From: CAWUEX02 sp963921305
GTDB lineage: Bacteria; Pseudomonadota; Alphaproteobacteria; Rhodospirillales; Rhodospirillaceae
DNA: 64,000 nt
Direction: 5' to 3'
Assembly (NCBI GenBank): GCA_963921305.4
Contig: CAWUEX030000002.1
Location: 2,108,001 to 2,172,000, forward strand
Shown here: one piece after another, positions 9,071 to 18,154 of the stretch
Layout of the letters: every line of letters begins with the position of its first letter
How positions within the stretch are numbered: position 1 is the first letter of the stretch
The notes under the pieces: generated by a model
Told to the model about the DNA's origin: nothing
Database searches by the model: none
Seen by the model: the letters and a program-made list of their open reading frames with translations, nothing else
Position numbers and translations under genes: made by a program

Positions 9071-10465
9071 TCAGGACTCCCCACCGGATAGGAAACGCTC
9101 CCGCGCCGCGGCGATCTGCGCGCGCACGTTTTCTGGCGCCGTACCACCGTAACTGGTGCGGCTGTTCACCGACGCTTCCACCGTGACAACATCAAGAGCG
9201 TCCGCGGTCAGGCGCGCGTCAACGGCGGCGAGATCCTCGGCGCTCAGTTCGTGCAAGTCACAGCCTTTGTCTTCCGCGGCTTTAACCGCAGAGCCAGCGA
9301 TGTGGTGCGACTCCCGGAACGGCACGTTTTTCTCGCGCACCAGCCAGTCGGCTAGGTCGGTCGCGGTGGTGAAGCCGGCGCCTGCGGCAGCGCGCATCCG
9401 ATCGGCGTTGACCTTGAGGTCGCCGATCATGCCTGTGGCTGCAGCGAGGCACAGTTCCAGGGTGTCGAAGGCATCGAACACCGGTTCTTTGTCTTCTTGC
9501 ATGTCCTTTGAATAAGTCAGCGGCAGACCTTTAACGACGATGAGCAAACCATTGAGCGCGCCAACGACACGCCCGACTTTGCCGCGCATCAGTTCCGCCG
9601 CATCCGGATTGCGCTTTTGCGGCATCATCGAGCTGCCAGTCGAGTACGAATCACTCAACGTGACAAACGCGAACTGGGCGCTGGCCCAGATGACGATTTC
9701 TTCCGCCAGGCGCGACAGATGTACAGCGAGGATCGACGCGGCGGCGAGAAACTCCAGCGCGAAGTCCCGGTCTGAGACGGCGTCGAGCGAATTGGCCATC
9801 GGCCGGTCGAAGTCGAGTTCCTTGGCTGTGCGCTCCCGGTCAATCGGGAACGACGTGCCGGCCAAAGCGCCTGCACCGAGCGGGCTTTCGTTCATCCGCG
9901 CGCGGGCATCACGGAACCGCCCCCGGTCCCGCCCGATCATTTCCACATAGGCCAGCAAATGGTGGCCGAAGGTGACCGGCTGAGCCGCCTGCAGGTGAGT
10001 GAAGCCGGGCAGGATGGTGTCCGCATGCGCTTCGGCTTTGTCCAGCAAGGCCGCTTGCAGCGCGTGCATCTGCTCATCCAGGGCATCGATGGCGGTGCGC
10101 ACCCACAGGCGGAAGTCGGTCGCCACCTGGTCGTTCCGCGACCGGGCGGTGTGCAGGCGGCCAGCGGCCTCACCGATCAGATCGGCTAGCCGGCCTTCGA
10201 TGTTCATATGGATGTCTTCAAGAGCCCGCTTGAATGCAAACGTGCCCTCGCTTATGTCTTTTTCAATCTTGAGAAGGCCATCCATGATGGCGTCGCCGTC
10301 CGCCTTCGACAGGATGCCCTGCTGCACCAGCATGGCACAATGCGCCCGCGAGCCGCGCAAATCCTGCTTCGCGAGGCGCTGGTCGAAGTCGATGGAGGCG
10401 TTGATGGCCTCCATGATGTCGGAGGGACCGCCGGAAAACCGGCCGCCCCAGATCCGGCTGGTCAT
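9071..10465 (-). CDS. argH: Argininosuccinate lyase
   Basis: ArgH splits argininosuccinate into arginine and fumarate, the last step of arginine synthesis. The fumarase/aspartase superfamily signature GSSMMPQKRNPD is present with its catalytic serine loop, as are THLQ and the HTARSRNDQ block. The ATG at 10465 gives the family N-terminus (SRIWGGRFSGGPS) and has a GAGG ribosome-binding site. A frame 14 codons longer adds unrelated residues. It is the first gene of argH-lptM-lysA-DUF4175 and divergent from the tlpA-like gene only 42 bases away, so both promoters share a very short region. argD and argF lie elsewhere in this window. Confidence 0.96.
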   Translation of the reverse strand: MTSRIWGGRFSGGPSDIMEAINASIDFDQRLAKQDLRGSRAHCAMLVQQGILSKADGDAIMDGLLKIEKDISEGTFAFKRALEDIHMNIEGRLADLIGEAAGRLHTARSRNDQVATDFRLWVRTAIDALDEQMHALQAALLDKAEAHADTILPGFTHLQAAQPVTFGHHLLAYVEMIGRDRGRFRDARARMNESPLGAGALAGTSFPIDRERTAKELDFDRPMANSLDAVSDRDFALEFLAAASILAVHLSRLAEEIVIWASAQFAFVTLSDSYSTGSSMMPQKRNPDAAELMRGKVGRVVGALNGLLIVVKGLPLTYSKDMQEDKEPVFDAFDTLELCLAAATGMIGDLKVNADRMRAAAGAGFTTATDLADWLVREKNVPFRESHHIAGSAVKAAEDKGCDLHELSAEDLAAVDARLTADALDVVTVEASVNSRTSYGGTAPENVRAQIAAARERFLSGGES

Positions 10466-10507
10466 GGGGTACCTCGTGTTATGGCCCGCACACTTTAGGA
10501 CGGACAC

Positions 10508-11068
10508 ATGAAAAATAGGTCAAAACGTATAGCGGTTTTAGCGGCTTTCGTCTTGGCGGGGGTGATTAACACCGGGGCTGCGCCTGAGTCCAGGGCAGCG
10601 GACTCGGGCATCGACAAGCTGAAGTGGCATGAGGAGCCAATGGCCGCGCCCGCCACGGCCTTTCAGGACGGAACCGGTGCCGACGTCACCCTGGCGGACT
10701 TCTCAGGAAAAGTGGTGGTCGTCAACTTGTGGGCCACCTGGTGCGCGCCCTGCATTCATGAAATGCCGACCCTGGATGCGCTGGAAGCCGAGCTCGGTGG
10801 CGAGCGGCTGCACGTGATTGCGCTGTCGCAGGATCGCGAAGGCGCGCGTGTCGCCAAGCCTTTTGTTGAAAAGAATGGCTGGAGCAATCTCGATCTTTAT
10901 GTGTCGGACGGCACCACGTTTGCCCGCGAGGCCAAGGTACGGGGACTGCCGACGACTTTGATCATTGCGCCGGACGGACGTGAGGTGGCGCGTCTTGAGG
11001 GGACGGCGGACTGGAACGCGCCGGACATCAAGGCGGTGCTGACCGGTCTGATGGTTCCGGCCAGCTAA
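10508..11068 (+). CDS. tlpA: TlpA/ResA-like periplasmic thiol:disulfide oxidoreductase
   Basis: This 186-residue protein has an N-terminal hydrophobic segment (residues 7-22) that is a signal peptide or anchor, then a thioredoxin fold. The active site is WATWCAPC (C79 and C82), and the cis-proline block is GLPTTLIIAPDG. TlpA-type proteins reduce disulfides in the periplasm, for example during cytochrome c or copper-site assembly. The start has a good ribosome-binding site (AGGACGG). The gene is divergent from argH, as is common in alphaproteobacteria, and its stop overlaps the end of the convergent PAP2 gene by 4 bases. Confidence 0.85.
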   Translation: MKNRSKRIAVLAAFVLAGVINTGAAPESRAADSGIDKLKWHEEPMAAPATAFQDGTGADVTLADFSGKVVVVNLWATWCAPCIHEMPTLDALEAELGGERLHVIALSQDREGARVAKPFVEKNGWSNLDLYVSDGTTFAREAKVRGLPTTLIIAPDGREVARLEGTADWNAPDIKAVLTGLMVPAS

Positions 11069-11742
11069 GCCGGCGACAGCCGCACGCTCTGACCGTTCCG
11101 CTCGAACCAGTGTTTCATCAGCAGCGCGATAAACGCGCTGAGGAACACCGACATAATCACATCGCTGACAAAGTGCACGGCCGTCAGGAACCGGGTCGCG
11201 CTGACGACGATGGCGACTGTAATGTAAGCCGGCGCTAAACGGGGCGTCAGAAAACACAACGCAATCATCGCCGACCAAATGGACTGAGCATGACCTGACG
11301 GGAAGCTCGCCATTTTGAGAATCAAGCCAAACGGTTCAAAGCCAACTGTGCCGTCATCAAACAAGTAACGTGGTTTGTACCGCCCGATCATGAGTTTAAG
11401 GGCGTTGACAGCAAAGGCTGCCGCGCCCATCGACACGATCATGAACAGCCAGCTGCGTGTTTGCTGCCGGAGGCGGTCGAGATGGTCCGCGTCTGTCGAG
11501 AATTTTGCGAGCAGCCGGCAAAGGGCATACCCGCACACGGCCAGGCTGAACCAGATGGCACTGTTCGCCGCCTCGGTGATGGTACCTAAGAGGGCGCGGG
11601 TGTCTCGGCTGAGTTCGGTTTCGAAATACCAAGCCAGGGGGATATCCCAAAACAGGATGAACGCGGCGCAAACTCCGGTGACTGCGGCAAACCACGCGCC
11701 GAGCACCGCATACGGCGGAGAGAAGGTGCCTTGAGAACTCAC
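11065..11742 (-). CDS. PAP2-family membrane phosphatase
   Basis: This 225-residue protein has about six transmembrane helices and the three PAP2 motifs: KLMIGRYKP (where the family normally ends in RP), the PSGH block (FPSGHAQS), and RFLTAVHFVSD with the catalytic histidine and aspartate. Such enzymes remove phosphate from lipid substrates such as lipid A, undecaprenyl pyrophosphate or phosphatidylglycerophosphate. The substrate cannot be told from sequence. It overlaps the preceding membrane glycosyltransferase gene by 4 bases, which suggests a shared role in lipid A or polyprenyl-phosphate-sugar metabolism. Confidence 0.85.
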   Translation of the reverse strand: MSSQGTFSPPYAVLGAWFAAVTGVCAAFILFWDIPLAWYFETELSRDTRALLGTITEAANSAIWFSLAVCGYALCRLLAKFSTDADHLDRLRQQTRSWLFMIVSMGAAAFAVNALKLMIGRYKPRYLFDDGTVGFEPFGLILKMASFPSGHAQSIWSAMIALCFLTPRLAPAYITVAIVVSATRFLTAVHFVSDVIMSVFLSAFIALLMKHWFERNGQSVRLSPA

Positions 11743-13364
11743 CGGTCTGGAGCCTTCGTTTCACTGCGGATCAACACAAGAGTCTCGGGACGTCCTTTGG
11801 CATAGTTGTATCCGGTGATCTCCTCCAGAACGACAACGGTTCCGTCAACCGCGGCCGCTGCGTCTGAAACCCCCTGCTGCTGATCCGGGGCGACCACGGC
11901 CAGGGCGCCGGGGTCGGCAATGATGTGTGCGGTCGCGTTGCGGGCGTTGGTCAACCAAGTTTGGGTTCCCAGCCAGAAAACCGCTGAAGGTTCGTGATAC
12001 CGGGCCAGGGCAATCGGCAGGTCCGGGGCGACGGTTTCGGTAGCAACCGCGTCGCGCAGGCGTGTGCTCAAGTTCAAGTCCTCGAGGTGCGGCAAAATGC
12101 CGGAAACCAAGAGCGGGAACATGATCCCGGCGGCGGCGATAACAGGGGTCATCGGACGTGCGTTCGGCCACCACGTCAACGCTATTACTGCAATCCCAAC
12201 AGCTGCGAACGCCCAAGCCAGCCACACCGGTCCGCCATAGGTCACTGCGGCCCAAATCGCTGCCGCGCCGAGTGCGACGGTCATCACCGACCACGTGGCT
12301 TTGGTCCAGCGCGGCACACTGCTGCGTCCGCCAACAGCCGCCGCAGCCGCAAGACACAGCGCAGGCACAGCCGGCAACACGTAATGAGGTAACTTGGTCG
12401 GAGTCAGTTCAAACAACACCCAGGTCGCACCCGCCCAGGCCAGCAGAAATCTTATCGCCGGCTCGCTGCGCCGCGTCCAAGCCAACAGCAGGCCTGGCAA
12501 AACGATCAGCGAAGCGGGCCACAGGGTCAGTGGTGCGGCCAGTGTATGCGTACCCGGCGGCGCACCATGGCTTTCGACCCCGCCCAGCAGCTTAGGCAGT
12601 AAATCTTCGGTGAGGGATGCGGCGATAACATCGCCGTTGCCCGCAGCAGCCGACGCCAAGGTCCAGGGCAAAATAAAGGCCGCGGCGACCGGAATGCCCA
12701 GCTCGGGTTGCAGCCGCCGTAGCCAACCGGCGCGGCGGTCCGCAATGCACAAAGTAATCGCTGTCGCTGCTGCAATGGCCGGCGCTATCGGGCCTTTGAT
12801 CAGGAGACCCGCCCCGATGGCGATCCAGAAACCGACCGTCACGCGCATTGGCGGTGACGATGCCGGAGCTTGCGAATAGAGCCAGAACAGGCAGGCCTGC
12901 GCCGCGATCACCGTCAGCAGCAGGGCGGCGTCGGTTTTGGCGAGGTGCGCCTCAGTGACCAGCAACACCGTGCAGGCCAGCAGCGTGGCGCCCGTCAGTG
13001 CGGTCCGGTCATTGAGCGCCCTGGCGCCGAAAGCAAAGGTGACGAGTACGGCCAGCCAGGCGCACAGCGCCGACGGCAAGCGATAGGCCCACACGGCGCG
13101 GGTATCGCGATCTGCCAGATATTTGACCGAGGCGTATTGCAGCCAGTGAATACCGACCGGCTTTTTCGTGCGCAGGTCAGATTGGAACCGGATGGTAACC
13201 ACGTCCCCGGTTTCCAGCATTTGTTTTGTGGCCTGCATGAAGCGGGCTTCATCGCGGTCGGTCGGCGGCAGAGTGTTCAGACCGGGCAGGAACAAGAGTG
13301 CGCACAGCGCTGTCAGCACGGCATAGGGACGCCAGCCGGTCAGAAGTTTGTCACCGTCAATCAC
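11739..13364 (-). CDS. ArnT/GT83-like polytopic glycosyltransferase
   Basis: This 541-residue protein has about a dozen transmembrane helices and a periplasmic C-terminus. The acidic motif near the N-terminus (PTDRDEARF, around residue 36) sits after the first helix, as in ArnT and other PMT_2/GT-C transferases. These use a polyprenyl-phosphate sugar and modify lipid A, LPS or protein outside the inner membrane. The block KKPVGIHWLQY (around residue 67) also matches the family. The acceptor is unknown. It is cotranscribed with the PAP2 phosphatase and separated from hbdA by an intrinsic terminator. Confidence 0.8.
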   Translation of the reverse strand: MIDGDKLLTGWRPYAVLTALCALLFLPGLNTLPPTDRDEARFMQATKQMLETGDVVTIRFQSDLRTKKPVGIHWLQYASVKYLADRDTRAVWAYRLPSALCAWLAVLVTFAFGARALNDRTALTGATLLACTVLLVTEAHLAKTDAALLLTVIAAQACLFWLYSQAPASSPPMRVTVGFWIAIGAGLLIKGPIAPAIAAATAITLCIADRRAGWLRRLQPELGIPVAAAFILPWTLASAAAGNGDVIAASLTEDLLPKLLGGVESHGAPPGTHTLAAPLTLWPASLIVLPGLLLAWTRRSEPAIRFLLAWAGATWVLFELTPTKLPHYVLPAVPALCLAAAAAVGGRSSVPRWTKATWSVMTVALGAAAIWAAVTYGGPVWLAWAFAAVGIAVIALTWWPNARPMTPVIAAAGIMFPLLVSGILPHLEDLNLSTRLRDAVATETVAPDLPIALARYHEPSAVFWLGTQTWLTNARNATAHIIADPGALAVVAPDQQQGVSDAAAAVDGTVVVLEEITGYNYAKGRPETLVLIRSETKAPDR

Positions 13365-13386
13365 GCCGCTGCCGAGTCCCCAGCTC

Positions 13387-13423
13387 CAAAAGCAAAGACG
13401 GCCTCCATTGCACGGAGGCCGTC
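13387..13423 (-). terminator. Intrinsic terminator of the etfBA-hbdA unit
   Basis: A perfect 10-bp stem (arms at 13397-13406 and 13414-13423) encloses a 7-base loop. On the minus strand it is followed by a T-rich run (TTTGCTTTTGG). It lies 30 bases after the hbdA stop and stops readthrough into the membrane glycosyltransferase gene. No T-run follows on the plus strand. Confidence 0.85.
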
Positions 13424-13453
13424 CCTAAATGGCAAGCAAAAAAGTCCCGAGGG

Positions 13454-14395
13454 TTAGCGTGTTGGAACGGGTTCTTCGCCGGAATAGTCGTAGAAGCCTT
13501 TGCCGGTTTTACGCCCAAGCCATCCGGCCTCGACATACTTCACCAGAAGCGGGCAGGGCCGGTACTTGGAGTCCGCCAGGCCATCATACAGCACCGCCAT
13601 GATCGACAGACAGGTGTCGAGACCGATGAAGTCGGCCAATTCCAGTGGCCCCATCGGGTGGTTGGCGCCCAACTTCATCGCCGTGTCGATGGCGGAAACC
13701 GAGCCCACGCCTTCGTAAAGGGTGTAGATCGCTTCGTTGATCATCGGAATAAGGATGCGGTTGACGATAAACGCCGGGAAGTCTTCCGACGATACGGTCT
13801 GTTTGCCGAGATTTTCGGCAACTGTGCGCACGGCGGAGAACGTTGCTTCTTCCGTCGCAATACCGCGGATGAGCTCGACCAGCTTCATCACCGGCACAGG
13901 GTTCATGAAGTGCAATCCCATGAACTTTTCCGGTCGATCCGTTCCGGCACCTAGGCGGGTGATGGAGATCGACGAGGTGTTCGAGCACAGGATCGCCGAG
14001 TCTTTCAGGATCGGGCAGACATCGATAAAGATTTTGCGTTTAATCTCTTCGTTTTCCGTGGCTGCTTCGATGACCAGGTCGCAATCCGCCATGCTGTCGA
14101 GAGATGCGGAGGTGCTCAGCAGGCCCATCGCCGCATCTTTGGCTTCCTGGGTGATGCGCTCTTTCTTGAGCTGGCGGTCCATGTTGCCGTCGATGCCGGC
14201 AATGGCTTTTTTCAATTGGTCATCACTGATGTCGAACATCGTGACGTTGTAGCCCGCCAGAGCGCTGACGTGGGCGATCCCGCTGCCCATTTGGCCGGCA
14301 CCGATCACACCGATATTTTTGATGTCGTATTCTGATTTAGACACGCGGCTTTCGTCCTTCTTCGCCGCACTTGCGCGGCCAGCATCGTCGTTCAT
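13454..14395 (-). CDS. hbdA: 3-hydroxybutyryl-CoA dehydrogenase
   Basis: This 313-residue NAD(P)-dependent dehydrogenase converts 3-hydroxybutyryl-CoA to acetoacetyl-CoA. The N-terminal Rossmann fold has GVIGAGQMGSGIA and the acidic residue after beta-2 (FDIS). The catalytic histidine lies in LHFMNPVPVMKLVE, and the C-terminal helical domain has NRILIPMINEAIY and the ending GRKTGKGFYDY. The N-terminus carries a roughly 20-residue extension rich in charged residues. The ATG at 14395 has an AAAGGA ribosome-binding site. It follows etfA by 27 bases; electron-transfer flavoprotein and this dehydrogenase often form one unit in acyl-CoA metabolism. Confidence 0.93.
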   Translation of the reverse strand: MNDDAGRASAAKKDESRVSKSEYDIKNIGVIGAGQMGSGIAHVSALAGYNVTMFDISDDQLKKAIAGIDGNMDRQLKKERITQEAKDAAMGLLSTSASLDSMADCDLVIEAATENEEIKRKIFIDVCPILKDSAILCSNTSSISITRLGAGTDRPEKFMGLHFMNPVPVMKLVELIRGIATEEATFSAVRTVAENLGKQTVSSEDFPAFIVNRILIPMINEAIYTLYEGVGSVSAIDTAMKLGANHPMGPLELADFIGLDTCLSIMAVLYDGLADSKYRPCPLLVKYVEAGWLGRKTGKGFYDYSGEEPVPTR

Positions 14396-14422
14396 GTAAC
14401 AATCCTTTGTGAAACGCCCGAA

Positions 14423-15348
<926 letters not shown>

Positions 15349-15352
<4 letters not shown>

Positions 15353-16101
15353 GAGATCACCTTCGCTTCATTGCGGAGTTTATCGACCAGCTCGGCGACA
15401 TCCGCCACTTTGACGCCACCGGAACGTTTGGCCGGCTCTTCAACTTTCAGCGTTTTGATGCGGGGTGCCGCATCGACGCCCAACTCGTCTGGCGTGGTGG
15501 TGTCGATGGGCTTCTTCTTCGCCTTCATGATGTTGGGCAAAGAGGCATAGCGCGGTTCGTTGAGGCGCAGATCGGTGGTGACGACGCACGGCGTGTTCAG
15601 GGACACTGTTTCCAGTCCGCCATCGATCTCACGCGTGACCGACGCTTTGTCGTCCGCCAACTCAACCTTGGAGGCGAAGGTGCCCTGCGGCCATCCCAGG
15701 AGCGCAGCGAGCATTTGTCCGGTTTGGTTGGCGTCGTCGTCGATGGCCTGCTTGCCGAGGATCACCAAATCGGGGCTTTCTTTTTCCACCAGCGCTTTGA
15801 GCATTTTGGCGACGGCCAGCGGTTGAAGCTCTGCGTCCGTTTCGACCAGGATGCCGCGGTCGGCGCCCATGGCGAGCGCGGTGCGGATGGTTTCCTGACA
15901 CTGCTTTACGCCCATTGAAACGGCGATGATTTCCTCGACCGTACCGGCTTCTTTCATCCGGACGGCTTCTTCGACTGCAATTTCGTCGAACGGGTTCATG
16001 GACATTTTAACGTTGGCAAGTTCAACGCCTGAGTTGTCCGCCTTGACGCGGACTTTCACGTTGTAATCAACCACCCGTTTGACGGCGACCAAGACCTTCA
16101 T
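15349..16101 (-). CDS. etfB: Electron transfer flavoprotein beta subunit
   Basis: This 250-residue AMP-binding partner of EtfA starts MKVLVAVKRVVDYNVKVRVK, the classic EtfB N-terminus. It also contains NPFDEIAVEEAVR and the adenine-nucleotide binding stretch DANQTGQMLAALLGWPQGTF. I chose the ATG at 16101; a frame 20 codons longer adds residues unlike the family. It heads etfB-etfA-hbdA, and its upstream region contains a possible structured element. Confidence 0.97.
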
Positions 16102-16153
16102 GGTTAGGGTTCCGTGTACGTTGATGAAAATTCGAGCGCTAGATGCGCGTTTA

Positions 16154-16201
16154 CTGTGCAAAACCCCCTCCCACAGCGACTTTGCACAGCCCGAAAGGGG
16201 G
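16154..16201 (-). other. Interleaved inverted repeats (possible pseudoknot) upstream of etfB
   Basis: On the minus strand, reading toward etfB, the order is CCCCCT (16201-16196), CTGTGCAAA (16189-16181), AGGGGG (16169-16164), TTTGCACAG (16162-16154). The first and third pair perfectly, as do the second and fourth, and the pairs cross, which would give an H-type pseudoknot about 53 bases before the etfB start. I do not recognise a known riboswitch. The 9-bp inverted repeat could instead be a protein-binding operator. Confidence 0.4.
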
Positions 16202-16328
16202 ACAACAGGTAATCCTTTGGTCCCGCATAGTCAACGGCGAACATGCTGCATCGCAGCAAAGATTTGGCTTTGCAGTCAGGCGCCTAAATTTGAGGCAAAT
16301 CCTGGGATTTGATGGGGTGATTGCCTTG

Positions 16329-16910
16329 CTAAGTTTCGCCGCCGGGAACCCATAGGACGTCGTCTGCTCCATTCCCGTTGGCGCGGCGTGCGAGCACAAA
16401 AAGCAGGTCGGACAGGCGGTTAATGTAGGCAATCGCTGTGGGATTGACCTTTTCGCGTGCAGCCAGCGCCGTGACCGAGCGCTCCGCCCGCCGGGCGATG
16501 GTGCGGGCTTGGTGGAGGTGGGCCGCCGCCGCACTGCCGCCAGGGAGAACAAAGGACTTCAGGGGCGCCAACTCGGCGTTGAACTGATCGATCGCCTGTT
16601 CGAGTGCTTCGACCTGGGCGTCCGTAATGCGCAGCGCCTCCGGCGCATCTGGGGCGTCCGAGTCGGGGACGCACAAGTCCGCGCCTAAATCGAACAGATC
16701 GTTTTGCACCGTGCGTAAGAGACTCGCGACGTCCGTAGTGCCGGACTCCGCCTCAATCGCAACAAGTGCGACGCCAATAGCGGCGTTGGCTTCATCGACA
16801 TCCCCATACGCGCTGACGCGGGCCCCGTGCTTCGGAACGCGCGTGCCATCGCCGAGGCCGGTTTCGCCGTCATCTCCCGTGCGCGTGTAGATCTTATTGA
16901 GCTTAACCAT
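16329..16910 (-). CDS. Cob(I)alamin adenosyltransferase, PduO type
   Basis: This enzyme transfers the adenosyl group of ATP to reduced corrinoid, making adenosylcobalamin. The PduO-type N-terminal ATP-binding block KIYTRTGDDGETGLGDG is present. So are SAYGDVDEANAAIG and the C-terminal helix pair with RRAERS and INRLSDLLFVLAR. Length is 193 residues, normal for the family. No cobalamin riboswitch box is seen upstream (16911-17041). The gene precedes etfBA in the same direction with 227 bases between them, so it may be a separate unit. Confidence 0.93.
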   Translation of the reverse strand: MVKLNKIYTRTGDDGETGLGDGTRVPKHGARVSAYGDVDEANAAIGVALVAIEAESGTTDVASLLRTVQNDLFDLGADLCVPDSDAPDAPEALRITDAQVEALEQAIDQFNAELAPLKSFVLPGGSAAAAHLHQARTIARRAERSVTALAAREKVNPTAIAYINRLSDLLFVLARRANGNGADDVLWVPGGET

Positions 16911-17041
16911 GACCGCCGCCCGTTTTGTCCCGTTCCACAGTGCTGCCCGAGTGTCGCCCGGGGTGGTTCACCCTGTCCACCGGCTGCGGTATCCTTGCGG
17001 TGTATCCGCGCTGACCGGCTTAATCAGGTGAGTCCGACCTC

Positions 17042-18148
17042 TTGAACCGTTTATCACCGACATTGTCACTTTACATCGGCTGGCAGTTCCTTGTCGCCTT
17101 TGTCGCGGTGTTGCTGGTGATCATGGGGTTAATCCTGCTGTTCGACCTGATCGAACTTGTGCGCCGCTCCGTGCGGGCGGAGGACCTGGGTCTTGGCGTG
17201 CTCTTCGGTCTTGCGGCGCTCAAGTTACCCAAAACTCTCCAGGACGTACTGCCGTTTGCCGTCATGATCGGCATGATGTTCGCGCTCTTCCGGCTCGCGC
17301 GAAATTCCGAGCTTGTGGTGATGCGGTCTGCCGGCGTTTCGGTGTGGCAGTTTCTGGCGCCTACGCTGGTGCTGGTCGCCGCCCTTGGGGTGCTTAATTT
17401 GGCTGTCGTCAATCCATTCTCTGCCAGCCTCTATCAAACCTATGAGCAGCTGGAAGAAGAGCTGATCTTCAAAAAAGCGAGCGCCCTGAACATTGGGGTC
17501 GGCGGCCTGTGGTTGCGGGAATCTTCAGAGGACGAACAACTGGTCGTACATGCTCAATCCGTGCGGCAGGAGGACCGGATCCTGTTCATGCGCGGGGCCA
17601 GCCTGTTTGAGATGGACGGTGCCGGCCGGTTCGTGCGGCGCTATGAAGCCCAAGACGGGCAGTTGCTGGACGGATTTTTCAAACTCGATCGCGTTTGGGA
17701 GTCGGCACCCGATACGTCGTCGGTGTTTCACCAGGAACTGTTCTTGCCGACGTCGATTACGTTGAATCAGGTTCAAGAAAGCTTCGCCGCCCCGCAGACC
17801 ATGTCATTCTGGGAGCTGCCGGCGTTTATCGAGTTTTCAGAGGCCTCCGGATTTTCGGCCCGGCCTCACCGTCTGTACTGGCAATCGCAATTGGCATCGC
17901 CATTCCTATTCTGCGCGATGGTGCTTGTGGCCTCGGCGTTTTACCTCACCACCAACACTCGTCTGGGTGGCTGGACCAAGCGCGGGCTCGCCGGTTTGGG
18001 CGCGGGCTTCATGCTGTACTTTTTTTCGCGGCTGACGTACGCCCTCGGCCTGTCAGCCATTCTGCCTTTGCCCTTGGCCGCTTGGGCCCCCACCGCAGTC
18101 GCGGCTGCGCTTGGTCTGACGTATCTGTTTCATCGCGAGGACGGTTAG
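17042..18148 (+). CDS. lptG: LptF/LptG-family permease (YjgP/YjgQ)
   Basis: This 368-residue protein has the LptF/G topology. Three N-terminal helices lie within residues 15-120, a beta-jellyroll-like periplasmic domain follows (about 130-260), and three C-terminal helices end the protein. The block LPKTLQDVLPFAVMIGMMFAL and LARNSELVVMRSAGVSVWQF are highly characteristic. These permeases extract LPS from the inner membrane with LptB. Only one permease is encoded here; the partner must lie elsewhere. The start is TTG at 17042, since an upstream GTG runs into a stop codon. It is followed within 6 bases by a membrane glycosyltransferase gene. Confidence 0.87.
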   Translation: MNRLSPTLSLYIGWQFLVAFVAVLLVIMGLILLFDLIELVRRSVRAEDLGLGVLFGLAALKLPKTLQDVLPFAVMIGMMFALFRLARNSELVVMRSAGVSVWQFLAPTLVLVAALGVLNLAVVNPFSASLYQTYEQLEEELIFKKASALNIGVGGLWLRESSEDEQLVVHAQSVRQEDRILFMRGASLFEMDGAGRFVRRYEAQDGQLLDGFFKLDRVWESAPDTSSVFHQELFLPTSITLNQVQESFAAPQTMSFWELPAFIEFSEASGFSARPHRLYWQSQLASPFLFCAMVLVASAFYLTTNTRLGGWTKRGLAGLGAGFMLYFFSRLTYALGLSAILPLPLAAWAPTAVAAALGLTYLFHREDG

Positions 18149-18154
18149 CCGGCT

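Noticed and set aside
8322..9152. 276-codon plus-strand frame opposite lysA, lptM and argH
   Set aside because: It spans three real genes on the other strand and has no recognisable domain.
16206..16234. Promoter for etfB (TTGACT, 17-base gap, TACCTG, minus strand)
   Set aside because: The -35 is good, but the -10 matches the consensus poorly, so I do not list it as a feature.
16911..17041. Cobalamin riboswitch ahead of the adenosyltransferase gene
   Set aside because: I looked for the B12 box (GCCACTG type) and its surrounding helices and did not find them.
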